Shown: positions 38,427 to 47,801 of the stretch, one piece after another
How positions within the stretch are numbered: position 1 is the first letter of the stretch
Layout of the letters: each line of letters begins with the position of its first letter
Assembly (NCBI GenBank): GCA_963726375.1
Contig: CAVSCE010000013.1
Span: 280,436 to 344,435, forward strand
Length of the DNA: 64,000 bases
Direction: 5' to 3'
Source: UTCFX2 sp963726375
Lineage (GTDB): Bacteria; Chloroflexota; Anaerolineae; Anaerolineales; UBA4823
The notes under the pieces: model-generated
The model's input: only the letters and a program-made list of their open reading frames with translations
Database searches by the model: none
Told to the model about the DNA's origin: nothing
Made by a program: the position numbers and the translations under genes

Positions 38427-39767
38427 TTAGGATCCAAGCTGATCTGACAGTTCTCGTACAGCGCCGGTGAATTTGCTTCCGATCCCAATCGATGATCGCG
38501 CCGGCCTGGCTTTCCGCCTGGATGAGGCTGACGTGACGACGCAGCTCCTGGCGCGCCTCGGGCGAACCCGCCTGCTGACCAACGATCATCGATCACATCC
38601 AGCATGTGCAGCAGGACGCTGGCATTGTCGCAGCTGGCATGGCGGAGCATATCGAAAGCGCCGTCGAGCAGTTCCGGGAAGGTGACTGGCTCCAGAACCA
38701 GGCGCAGCCGGTTATCCCGGTCGTAGTAATAGGGGCTTTTCTCACCCTGCTGGATGAACAGCGCCAGACCTTCCCCGATATGATCCAGGCAGGTCATCGC
38801 CGTGAAGGGGTCATTGATCGCCGGAGACATGGCGCGTACCGCCATTTCGACCAGCTGGTTGACCGCGTAGGCGACATCCTGGGTGGGGGTGCGCCCGTTT
38901 CCAATCCGGAAAGCCTTACGGATTTGTCGATCCAGCTCCTCATCCACCCGAGCGGCGGGCCAGACCAGGGCGACCCGCGCCTCGCGCCAGACAAGGTGAC
39001 CCGGCTTGCGCAGCAGGCGGATGACCAGGTCCTTTTCCTGAGCCAGGGTCAGCATGTAATCCGGATCAATGTATTGGATGTATCCTGTCTGCTTCACCCG
39101 GACCGGATAGCCGTCCTTCTCCGCCAGGGAGTCGGGGCGGATTTCAGACTCGCCCTTACGACCATCACCGCTCGTGACCTCCGGGATCTCGGCGAGAACC
39201 ACCTCCTGCAGCTCTGCGCCCGCCGCGGCGGCGATATTGGGGGCTTGCAGCATGGTGCTGATATGCTGGATGAGCAAGATCAGCGAGGCAAAGGTCGCCA
39301 GTAACAAGAGCAATCCAACCGTGGCGGTAACTTGAGGCCCATCTGGCTCTACTTCGACCGGAGGGATGGAAAGGGCAGCCGCCAAACAATAGACAAATGT
39401 AGCCACAAACGTGCCCAGGACGAGCTGGGTGGTGCGATCGCCCAGGAAGATGCGCAGCAAGCGAGAGCCATACTGGGCAGCTACCGTCGATAGCGGCAGA
39501 GTGAGCAGAGTGAAGACCACCCCGGCGGTTGCCAGGATGGTGGAGGCCATGGCTGACCAGCATCGCGCGAGTTTCACCGGGAGTCCCCGAGAGGAAGAAA
39601 CGGCTGTCCTGCAAGATCTCATTGGGGATGAGACCATCTACCCAATACATCGCCCAGGCCAGCAGGATCGCTGCCAGGGACATGACCACCGGGGCGAACC
39701 AAAAGCTCACCTTCATGCGATCCCATTGGTAACGGGCTGTGACTTTTCTCATTTTACGGGTTTTCAT
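38427..39767 (-). CDS. DUF2254 membrane protein, at least two frameshifts
   Basis: ATG 39,767 has GGAG six bases upstream. The start reads MKTRKMRKVTARYQWDRMK, then a membrane helix (VVMSLAAILLAWAMYW). After a break near 39,555 the protein continues ATAGVVFTLLTLPLSTVAAQYG, LLRIFLGDRTTQLVLGTFVATFVY and LLLATFASLILLIQHIS. The long soluble part includes ADGYPV-like GYIQYID, RMSPAINDPFTAM-type AMSPAINDPFTAMTCLD and YYYDRDNRLRLVL, all DUF2254 hallmarks. A second break near 38,590 and probably a third near 38,450 lead to KFTGAVRELSDQLGS and TAA 38,429-38,427. Function unknown. It heads an operon with two SulP transporters. Confidence 0.82.
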
Positions 39768-39809
39768 TGGACGCTCCAAAGTCATGAAATGACCGGCATC
39801 AAATACAGT

Positions 39810-39930
39810 TCACTCAGTTTTCTCGTCCGAATTCGAGTTGGAACTGAAAGTTCCCTTCACTCTTCCCCATAGGCCTTTCACATGTTTCGCCGCCGCTTTC
39901 CTTTCTTCTTTTGAATCTGCGACTGCCGGG
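39810..39930 (-). CDS. C-terminal fragment of an unidentified gene, cut at the chimeric join
   Basis: On the minus strand one frame reads VADSKEERKAAAKHVKGLW, then GRVKGTFSSNSNSDEKTE, and stops with TGA at 39,812-39,810, about 40 bases before the DUF2254 start. The composition (Lys, Ala and Glu rich, then Ser/Asn) looks like the end of a real protein, but I do not recognise it. The frame stops making sense beyond about 39,930, where DNA of alphaproteobacterial type begins. It would be the gene upstream of DUF2254 in the same operon. Confidence 0.4.
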
Positions 39931-39950
39931 GCGGATCTTCTGGGTAACGC
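39915..39950. other. Probable chimeric join between two genomes
   Basis: Left of this point genes look like Chloroflexota at moderate GC; right of it everything is GC-rich and alphaproteobacterial. The DUF4140-type gene on the right loses its frame here, before its expected C-terminal domain. The gene fragment on the left loses its start here. No insertion sequence, tRNA or repeat marks the point. Its exact base cannot be fixed by eye. Confidence 0.7.
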
Positions 39951-40554
39951 TGGCGAGACGTTCCTTCAGCCCATCGACCTGGCGGTCGATCTCACGCCGC
40001 CGCACACCGGCGTCCAGCGTCTGCTTGGAATATTTGGGCCAGCCGTTGATCGACCATGTTCAGCAGCGCGGAGAGTTCCTCAGGTGGAGGAACCAGCGGC
40101 GAAGTCTGATCGCCCTGAGGCTGCAGGCGTCGCTGGGCGAGCGTCACGAGCAGGTTGCGGGAGAAATCCGAGTCGGCGACGGCCCTGTCCAGGGTGGCGC
40201 GCTCATCCGAAAGGGTTTCCATCTCCTTCACGATCGCGAGCCGGGCTGACTGGTCTTCGAGGCCGCGCGACATCGACGGAGCCGATCCTTGACGTCACCC
40301 GCGGAGTTGCCGCTGACCCTGAGGCTGTTGCTGTCGACCTCGCCGGGAACGAGGACAGTTACGCCCTGCTCGCCGGCGGAGAGTTCGACAGCGACACTCC
40401 GCGTCACCTCCGCGCCCGCCGGAAAGACGGTGACCGAGGTGATGGACGAGGGCGCATCACTCTCCGCGCCAAGTGCGGGGCCGGCAACGAGACCGGCTGC
40501 GAGGCCGCTCAGGGCCAGCAGTCCGGAGATGGAGATCAGCCGAAACTCACGCAC
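39940..40554 (-). CDS. DUF4140/DUF4139-type protein, N-terminal part only, frame broken
   Basis: The start is GTG 40,554 (or GTG 40,557) behind a strong AGGAGGA. A signal peptide (LISISGLLALSGLAAGLVAGPALGA) is followed by SSITSVTVFPAGAEVTRSVAVEL and VLVPGEVDSNSLRVSG, the DUF4140 beta domain. After an indel near 40,290 comes a coiled-coil stretch (ARLAIVKEMETLSDERATLD, LLVTLAQRRLQ). After another near 40,015 it continues VRRREIDRQVDGLKERLAS. Family members (mucoidy inhibitor-like) run to 500 or more residues and end in DUF4139, which is missing because the gene is cut at the join. It follows the DUF2339 gene on the same strand. Confidence 0.75.
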
Positions 40555-40567
40555 CACGTGATCCTCC

Positions 40568-43500
40568 TCATGGTTTGGACGGCGGAATGGAGTTCATGCC
40601 CACCGGCCTGCTGGCTGTGCCGCCGCTCCTGCCGGCCAGGTTCCCGGCCCCGCTTGTAGATGAAACGCTGGTGAACCCAGCCGATGCCGATGAGGCTGAT
40701 CCCCAGCCCGAGGAAGGATGCGACTCGCCAAAGGCCGCCAAGGCCGGACATGTCGAGCAGGAACACCTTGAGGACCGCAAGGACCAGGACAGCAAGCGCC
40801 GCATAGCGGAGTTCGTCCCGTTCCCAAAATATGCCGACGAGCATGGTGATCATCGCGAGCACGATCCAGACCGCCGAGTAGGCATAGCTCTCCCGTTCGC
40901 TGAGCGTGTCGAAGACGAGATACTAGCCCTGGAAAGCCTGCTTCACGATCAAGGTGACGCCAATGAACAGGAGGACATAGGCCGCGCCGCCAGCCATGGC
41001 GCCAAGGATGCGGCATCGACTGGGCCAGTGATGGCGAGAATGGCGGCTGGCGCGATGAAGCCCAGGAGCAGCGTGTTGAGGACCGGCCAGCCGCGAACGA
41101 TGCTGCCGTCGAAGACCGGATTGAACATGATCGCGTGACCGAGAAACAGCGTGAGCGAGGCTGACGGCCAGCACCGCGGCGCCGGCTTCCCTGGCGCCTT
41201 CGATTGCTGCAACGCGCGCATTCATGAGCGGCAGCGCCGCCATGCCCAGCCAGACCAGCGTCACCGTGTAGAGTTCGAGGAGAGACGTGTGCATCGGCCG
41301 CAGGTGCGCGCCCTCGAAGCCCTGCTTCACCATCAGCCAGACGCCGACGAACAGGACCAAATAGGCGCTATAGAGAGCGAAGGGCCGAAGTTCCCGCTGA
41401 ACATTGCGGCTGAGCCAGGCCAGCACCCCTGCGGGCACGAAGAGACCAAGCAGCAGGACGTTCAAGACCGGCCAGCCGCGCACCTCCTCGCCGGTCAAGG
41501 CCGGGTTGAAGACAATGAGATGGCCGAACACGATCATCACCACGCTTACGGCGATGACGCCAAGTGCCGCTGCGCGGACGCCGGCAAATTCACCGAGGCC
41601 GAACGAAGGCCAGCGGCAGGATGGCCGGCAGGAGCCAGAACAGCGTGGTCACGTAGAGTTCGAGGAGCGAAGCGTGCTGCGGCCTGATCACCATGCCCTG
41701 GAAGAACACCCTCACCTCCTCGGTGACGAAGGCAAACACCAGCAAAGTCGCCACCACCCGCAGGGCGACGCCGCTTCCTTGCGGAAGGACGAGGCGATGG
41801 GAGCGAAGTTCGCTGCGATCAGCCAGGCGAGCACTCCAGGGCACCAGCAGGGCGAGAATGAGGATATTGGCAAGGCCGTATCCCTGAATGGTCTCGCCGG
41901 TGAAGACCGGGTTGTTGACGACCAGCTGCAGGACGAGAGCCTGGCCTATGCCGGCAAGGGTCAGCAGGCGTGCGCCCCACAGGCTGAACGGACGCGGGAA
42001 GCGCGCATGGCGCCGGCAGAGGATCAGCGCGGCGGTGAGCCAGGAGATGGTCTGCAGGCTCATCTCGGGAAGCTTATAGGCGCCGGAATAGATCGTGCCG
42101 GTCATGAAGATGCGGATCTCGATGGAGACGAACATGATGGCCAAAAGCAGTGCGCCGCCTTCCAGCACCGTCACGGGCAGGTCATCGCGGCTGCGCCGGA
42201 ACAGGCGCGCGGCAGCGACGAGGGCGGCTGCGGGCACAAGTAGCCGTAGGTGACCCACTGCATGCCGAGAGGATGGAAGATTTCATAGCCGCGCAGGTCG
42301 GGGTTGACGGTCAGGCGAAGCACGACGAGCATGCCCGATGAGGCTTGAAAGCCGCCGCAGGACAGGCAGATCGGCACGGACCGAAACGGCCCCCAGCACC
42401 ACGAGGAGTACGGCATAGGCGATCGTCAGCCAGACCCTGTCGAAAGCAAATGTGAGCGCAAGCACGGCGGCGACGACGGCAGCCGTGACATAGACGCCGG
42501 TCACGAACGGCTCGACGTCCTCCCTCCGCCGCAGGAAATCTGCGGCTGCCGCGGAGGCCACCACCACGACAGCCGCCGGCATCGCCCAAAATCATCGCCG
42601 CTGACATTGCGAAACTCCGCATATCCCGCGACCAGCAGGAAAACCGGAACGGCCGCCGTCGCCGCGGCAATCTTCCTGGGCTGCCGCCGAAGTGCGGAGC
42701 GCAGCAATCCGCCCGCGAATATTGCGATTGCGACCAGGGGGGCATGCAGGAGGAAGGCGAGGTACCGCTCGACCGAATAGAGTGTCGGTTGGCGGCCATC
42801 CAAGAGCCCGCTCCGCGAGATTGTCCAGCGCGATGCCATCGACGTAGTTCAGGCCGAATGCAACGATGACGATGGCACAGGTCACCGCCAGCACGAGATC
42901 GAAGCGCGGCATGAAGCGGGATATTGCGGCCGCCGCAACCGCGGCCGCCAAGATGGCCCAATGGGCTGCCGGAGAGAATTCCGATCGCAGGGCGAGCAGG
43001 AATAGCGATGCAGTGCCGCGGCAAGGCTTATCCAGGCAACGAGGTCCGCCGTGAGGCCGGTGCGGTTTGCACCTCCCGCCCGCCGCTCCGCTGGAACGCC
43101 CGGTGGGCAAGCAGCAGGGCCGCACCCGCAGTGACGCCCCAGACAAGGGCGATGGGCGTGATGTCCCCCACCGTGAAGAGCTGCCGGAGCCAGACCACCA
43201 TCCACACGAAGCTGAGAAGAACTGCTGCGGCTGAAAGCCACCACCAGTTCCTGCGATCGCTGACGCCCATCGCGGAAACGGCGATAACGCCCAGATAGCT
43301 GAAGAACCCCCACGAGGAAGGATTGTCGGTCGACACCAGCGCGGGCGTTCCCATGGCGCCGAGGAGGCCGAGCAATGCAACGAACTGGCCCTGAACAGAG
43401 CGACAGCGCAAAGCCGAGGAGAGCGATGCCGGCCAGCAGCAGGAACGTCGGGGTTGCGGGCAGAAGATCGTAGAAGGCGTGGGCGAGGTAGACACTTGCA

Positions 43501-44266
43501 AAAGCCGCGAAGAGGCCTGCCGCGGTCAGGGCTTGCGGCACGTAGTCGGGATTGATGGCGGCGATCTCACGCTCCAGCGGGCGGCGCCGGATGACCTCGC
43601 CGGCCACCATGAGGCCAGGCCGAGCAGGACGCCCGCGGCGCATCGCAGTGCCGGCGAAAGCCATCCCTGCTCGGCCGCGTAGCGAACAAGGAACACGCCG
43701 GCCAGCGCCACGGCGACTCCGCCCACCCATACCAGCCAGTTGGCAGCAATCTTCTCTTCCAGGCCACGGGCCTTCGCGACAGCGGTGTCGGCAAACGTCG
43801 GCCCTGCCGCCGCAGGAGGCGGCACCACGGGCTCCGGGGCAGGCGCGAACGCCTCGGCCGCGGGCTCGGCAGCCCATTCCTCGGCCTCGGGGGCCGCAAG
43901 CTCCTCTTGCGTTTCAACGAGATCTGCGGGCTCCGGAACAGGCTCCGGCATCGGCACGTCCTCGACCACTGCCGGTTCCTGATCCCAGGTTTCAGAGGTC
44001 AGAGCCTCGGCAGGAGCGGTAGCAGGCTCAGCGGCGGGCTCGGAAACCGCCGCGGCTTCATCAGCGAAGGCTGCGACTGGCCGCGCCCTCTGCAGCTGTT
44101 CCAGATGTCGCTTGATTGCATCGACCCGCTCCGAGACGTCGGACAACTGGGAGCGAAGCGCCTCCACACCTCGCCTGGCATCAGACGATCTCCCCAGACT
44201 GGCGGCGGACATGATAATCGGCGCGAACAGCAGGCCGATCACCAGAAAAACGAAAAGCACCTCCAA
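40568..44266 (-). CDS. DUF2339 polytopic membrane protein, many frameshifts
   Basis: ATG 44,266 opens a membrane helix (LFVFLVIGLLFAPIIM), a coiled coil (DARRGVEALRSQLSDVSERV), then an Ala/Glu/Pro-rich linker of about 90 residues. The DUF2339 core follows with KIAANWLVWVGGVAVALAG and FLVRYAAEQGWLSPALR. The rest is scattered over all three frames to about 40,568: IAVSAMGVSDRRNWWWL, LLAIMFVSIEIRIFMTG, MHTSLLELYTVTLVWLG and, at the end, FLLDMSGLGGLWRVASFLGLG, the family's C-terminal signature. I count at least eight frame changes in 3.7 kb. At least three related modules of the type NP-x5-G-x2-VRGWPVLN-x-LLLG recur near 41.1, 41.5 and 41.95 kb. About 1,200 residues if merged. Function unknown; the 265 bases between this and rnhA show no gene. 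Confidence 0.78.
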
Positions 44267-44531
44267 GAGTTGACTACTCCCTTTTTTGCAAGAGAATGCA
44301 GAGGTTCCTTTAACGCTGTTGGCAGTCCTCGCGCCTTGATCGACGTCAATCGGGCCGCGTGTCGACGCCCAATCGGCAATCTGATGTCTCGATCTAGATT
44401 CACGTCTCTTGCCAACTGCCGGCTGCTCCGGGCCTGTTGATCAGCACAAAACATATAGTCTGATCAATAGTTTAGCTCGTTTTCGCCGGTGACTTGCAAG
44501 CGGGCGGGCTCGCGAGAGAGAACGAAAGGAC

Positions 44532-44978
44532 TCACCTTATCTTGAACGGCGCCATGCCCTCGCGCGCCAGTTCATCCGCGCGTTCGTTGTGGTCATGCCC
44601 GGCGTGGCCCTTCACCCAGTGCCATGACACCTTGTGCAGCTTCAGTGCATCATCCAGGCGCTGCCACAGCTCGGCGTTCTTGACGGGCTTCTTGTCGGCG
44701 GTCTTCCAGCCGTTCTTCTTCCAGCCGTGAATCCACTTGGTGATGCCGTCCTTCACATATTGTGAATCGACATGCATCTCCACCTCGCAGGGCCGCTTCA
44801 GCGCCTCGAGGGCGGAGATGGCACCCATCAGCTCCATGCGGTTGTTGGTGGTCTGGCCCTCGCCGCCCGAGAGCTCCTTGCGCGTGCCGTTGTAATCGAG
44901 GATGGCGCCCCAGCCGCCGGGGCCCGGATTGCCGGAGCAGGCCCCGTCCGTATGCACGATCACCTTGTTCGCGGTCAT
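44532..44978 (-). CDS. rnhA: Ribonuclease HI
   Basis: A complete 148-residue RNase HI, which cuts the RNA strand of RNA-DNA hybrids. The active-site residues are present: Asp11 in VHTDGACSGNPGPGGWG, Glu49 in NNRMELMG, Asp71 in HVDSQYV, and the late Asp in NERADELA, with the handle region KWIHGWKKNGWKTADKKPVKN. The start overlaps the ispH stop by four bases, and both are on the minus strand. This neighbourhood is common in Alphaproteobacteria, sometimes with thrB between them, which is absent here. Confidence 0.97.
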   Translation of the reverse strand: MTANKVIVHTDGACSGNPGPGGWGAILDYNGTRKELSGGEGQTTNNRMELMGAISALEALKRPCEVEMHVDSQYVKDGITKWIHGWKKNGWKTADKKPVKNAELWQRLDDALKLHKVSWHWVKGHAGHDHNERADELAREGMAPFKIR

Positions 44979-45937
44979 GTCGGCGCGTTCGCCTCGCGCA
45001 GCTCGCGCGGCAGCTTGAAGGAGACGTTCTCCTCGCGCAGCGTCACCGTCTCGACGCTCACGTCGTAATGCGCGCGGAAGGCGTCGATGATCTCGCTCAC
45101 CAGCAGCTCGGGCGCGGAAGCCCCTGCCGTGATGCCGATGGTGGAGAGGCCCTGCAGCGTCGGCCAGTCGAGCTCGGCCGCCCGCTGCACCAGCATGGAG
45201 CGCGGGGTGCCGCTGCGCTCGCCCACTTCGACGAGACGGCGCGAGTTCGAGGAATTGGGCGCACCCACCACAAGGAGAAGCTCGACCCGGGGCGCGATGG
45301 CCTTCACCGCCTCCTGGCGGTTGGTGGTGGCATAGCAGATGTCTTCCTTGAAGGGCCCCTTGATGGCGGGGAAGCGCTTCTGCAAGGCTGCGATCACGTC
45401 CCTGGTGTCGTCGACCGACAGCGTGGTCTGGGTGACATAGGCGAGCTTCGCGGGGTCCTTCACCTGAAGCCGGCCCACATCCTCCGGCGTCTCGATGAGA
45501 ACCACCGCGCCCGGCGGAAGCTGCCCCATGGTGCCGATCACCTCCGGGTGGCCGCGGTGTCCGATCAGGATGATCTCAAAGCCCTCGGCATGGTGGCGCT
45601 GTGCCTCCATGTGCACTTTGGTCACCAGCGGGCAGGTCGCATCGAGCTGGAACATGTGGCGCGCGGTGGCCGCCGCCGGCACGGATTTCGGCACGCCATG
45701 GGCCGAGAACACCACAGGACGGTCGCCGTCCGGAATCTCGTCCAGCTCGTCGACGAATATGGCGCCCTTGGCCTTGAGGTCGTCGACCACGAACTTGTTG
45801 TGCACGATCTCGTGGCGCACATAGACCGGTGCCCCGTAGAGGGCGAGCGCCCGCTCCACGATGTCGATCGCCCGCACCACGCCGGCACAGAAGCCGCGCG
45901 GCGCCGCGACAAGGATCTTGAGAGGCGGCTTCGTCAT
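44975..45937 (-). CDS. ispH: 4-hydroxy-3-methylbut-2-enyl diphosphate reductase IspH
   Basis: IspH makes IPP and DMAPP in the last step of the MEP isoprenoid pathway. About 320 residues from ATG 45,937. The three cluster Cys are in APRGFCAGV, DATCPLVTK and a late GAPNSSNSRRL-preceding ICYATTNRQ. Other motifs are RHEIVHNKFVVDDL, VVFSAHGVPKSV and IGHRGHPEV. A longer open frame begins at 45,982, but MTKPPLKILVAAPRG is the normal start. Overlaps rnhA by four bases. Confidence 0.97.
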   Translation of the reverse strand: MTKPPLKILVAAPRGFCAGVVRAIDIVERALALYGAPVYVRHEIVHNKFVVDDLKAKGAIFVDELDEIPDGDRPVVFSAHGVPKSVPAAATARHMFQLDATCPLVTKVHMEAQRHHAEGFEIILIGHRGHPEVIGTMGQLPPGAVVLIETPEDVGRLQVKDPAKLAYVTQTTLSVDDTRDVIAALQKRFPAIKGPFKEDICYATTNRQEAVKAIAPRVELLLVVGAPNSSNSRRLVEVGERSGTPRSMLVQRAAELDWPTLQGLSTIGITAGASAPELLVSEIIDAFRAHYDVSVETVTLREENVSFKLPRELREANAPT

Positions 45938-46000
45938 GCCCAACAGATGCGTGGGGAGGCGGGGGATGTCAACATCCGGCATGTCAGGCGGGGCATGCCC

Positions 46001-46702
46001 CTAGAAGATCCGCCCCACATAACGGGTGAGCAGCTCGAACTGGATCCGCTCCCGGGGGCGCAGTTCCCGCACCAGGAAGCGCATGGCCAGCCGCAAGGCC
46101 TCACCGCCATCATAGCCGCGACCGGCCCGGTGCTGCACCTCGACGCGGGTGTCGACCACCGCCATGCGCCCCATGGCGTAGGTGGCGCTGCAGAACAGCC
46201 AGGCAATGCCCCAGCCGAAGCTGTTGCGCGCATAATCGGCCGCGGCCATGCGTTCCACCTCCGGCCGCCCCAGGCAGAAGACAATTCCATCGGTGTTTGC
46301 AACCGGCACCAGCCCATCCTCGCGCGGACCCCGGATGGCGGAATTCTCCAGGCTGAAATGGGCGTTGTCGATGCGGGGCGCCCAGACCCCGATCTCGGGC
46401 CGCGACTGCATCACGGCGAGGCACCGCCTGATCAGCCCCGGCCAATCGGCGCAGCTGGTGTCGGCATGGATGACCAGCAGGCGCTCGCCGCGGCAGGCGC
46501 TGAGGCAGGCCGCGAACTTCGCCCCCCAGTAGGTCGTGTCGTCGAGGCGCGTCACATCGCCTTCGGCGGGGAAGTGAAATGCGGCGTCCGGGTCGGAATA
46601 GACCACATGCGTGTCGAAGCCACCCGTGCGGGCGGCCCGCGCGATGCTGGCCGCTGCGTCATGCATGCCCTTCCACGAGATGATGAAGACCTGTATTTCC
46701 AT
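46001..46702 (-). CDS. Glycosyltransferase family 2-like protein
   Basis: A 233-residue GT-A-like protein. The N-terminus QVFIISWKGMHDAAASIAR forms the first nucleotide-binding strand, LLVIHADTSCADWPGLI holds a D-x-S/D-x-D-like metal motif, and VANTDGIVFCLGRP and GWGIAWLFCSATYAMGR form the acceptor side. It lacks membrane helices. It diverges from the hydrolase-P450-ACP operon with under 100 bases between them, so it may share regulation with it. Sugar donor unknown; the call rests on fold-like motifs only. Confidence 0.65.
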   Translation of the reverse strand: MEIQVFIISWKGMHDAAASIARAARTGGFDTHVVYSDPDAAFHFPAEGDVTRLDDTTYWGAKFAACLSACRGERLLVIHADTSCADWPGLIRRCLAVMQSRPEIGVWAPRIDNAHFSLENSAIRGPREDGLVPVANTDGIVFCLGRPEVERMAAADYARNSFGWGIAWLFCSATYAMGRMAVVDTRVEVQHRAGRGYDGGEALRLAMRFLVRELRPRERIQFELLTRYVGRIF

Positions 46703-46799
46703 GGCACTCCACAGCTACAGATGGATCGAAATGAGTTCAACTGCCGGGCCGAAAACTCTAGGATCGCCGCGCAATGATCCCGCCAGGGGAGGAGAGGTC

Positions 46800-47801
46800 T
46801 TGAAGGCGCAGCGGAGTTCAGTCCTGACGGCACGGCCGAGGGACAGGGAGCAGCATTCGCTCGGGCAGCTTGCGCTCATCCGGCAGCTGCTTGCCGCCCG
46901 CGGGCTCTCGCTGCGGGATTCCATGTTCCTTGCGACGCAGCTTGTCCACCATGGCTTTCACGAGGCCGATGCCGTGCTCTGCACGCTGGTGCGCGAGGTG
47001 CCGAATGCCTCCGCCCGGCACTATTTCGCCTGCCTCCAGAAGCGCCATGCGGCGATCCAGTCGCTTCCCGCGCTGAAGGCCGTGCTGCGCGACCAGCCGC
47101 GCATGCTGGCGCTCTATGACCCCGCCATGGGCAGCCATTTCATTCCCGGCACGACGCGGGCCGACACGGCGGTGGTCGTGTTCACCACGGTGAACAATAA
47201 TTTCGGCGTGTCCAACGCGGTGCTCGATGCCATCCTGCAGGAGCAAGGCGTTGCCCGGCTCTATCTCAAGGACCCCACACGCTTCATCTACTTCCGCGGC
47301 GTCGTGGGCCTGAGCGACAGCCTGCTGGACCTGCCAGCCGGGGTCGCCCGCCTGCTCGCCGCCAAGGGCATCCGCAACACCATCGTCACGGGCTTCTCCA
47401 CGGGCGGCCTGCCGGCACTCTATACGGCGGCCGTCCTCGATGCGTCCTCCTGCCTCGCCTTCTCGAGCTACACGGATTTCTCCAAGGCCTCGGCACTTCC
47501 CCAGCCGCAGATACACAGGAATATCTCCCGCGAAATCGATTTATCCCAACGCGTGAACACGGCTGACGTCATTGCCCGCTCGAAGGCCGCCCCCGGGTCG
47601 TTCCGGATCTACTATGGCCTCGACCATCCCATCGACAGGGCCCATGCCCAGAGCCTCGCGGAATTGCCGCAGGTGCGCCTCCTCGGGCTTGAGGATTGCG
47701 GCCATTTCTCCGCCACCGCACTCATGGAGAGCGGAGAGCTCGCAGCCGCCTTCGCGGCTGCGGTGGAGGCAGGCGCCCGGGATGACGGGGGCCTGTCATG
47801 A
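46800..47801 (+). CDS. Alpha/beta hydrolase (possible thioesterase) of a P450-ACP operon
   Basis: A 333-residue protein with a helical N-terminal third and an alpha/beta hydrolase fold after about residue 125 (TAVVVFTTVNNNFGVSN). The nucleophile elbow is GFSTGG with Ser200. Asp275 in YGLDHPID and His302 in LEDCGHFSAT complete a plausible triad. TTG 46,800 is taken as the start because the purine-rich GGGGAGGAGAGG lies directly upstream; an in-frame extension upstream overlaps the glycosyltransferase on the other strand. It overlaps the P450 gene by four bases. Next to an ACP gene, it could release or load an acyl chain, which is inference. Confidence 0.75.
   Translation: MKAQRSSVLTARPRDREQHSLGQLALIRQLLAARGLSLRDSMFLATQLVHHGFHEADAVLCTLVREVPNASARHYFACLQKRHAAIQSLPALKAVLRDQPRMLALYDPAMGSHFIPGTTRADTAVVVFTTVNNNFGVSNAVLDAILQEQGVARLYLKDPTRFIYFRGVVGLSDSLLDLPAGVARLLAAKGIRNTIVTGFSTGGLPALYTAAVLDASSCLAFSSYTDFSKASALPQPQIHRNISREIDLSQRVNTADVIARSKAAPGSFRIYYGLDHPIDRAHAQSLAELPQVRLLGLEDCGHFSATALMESGELAAAFAAAVEAGARDDGGLS

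Noticed and set aside
39880..39960. A transposon or integration site at the chimeric join
   Set aside because: No inverted repeats, tRNA, target duplication or recombinase is visible at the join.
44762..46777. A long plus-strand open frame opposite rnhA, ispH and the glycosyltransferase
   Set aside because: It is antisense to three recognised genes, is rich in Arg, His and Gly as expected of a GC artefact, and shows no domain.
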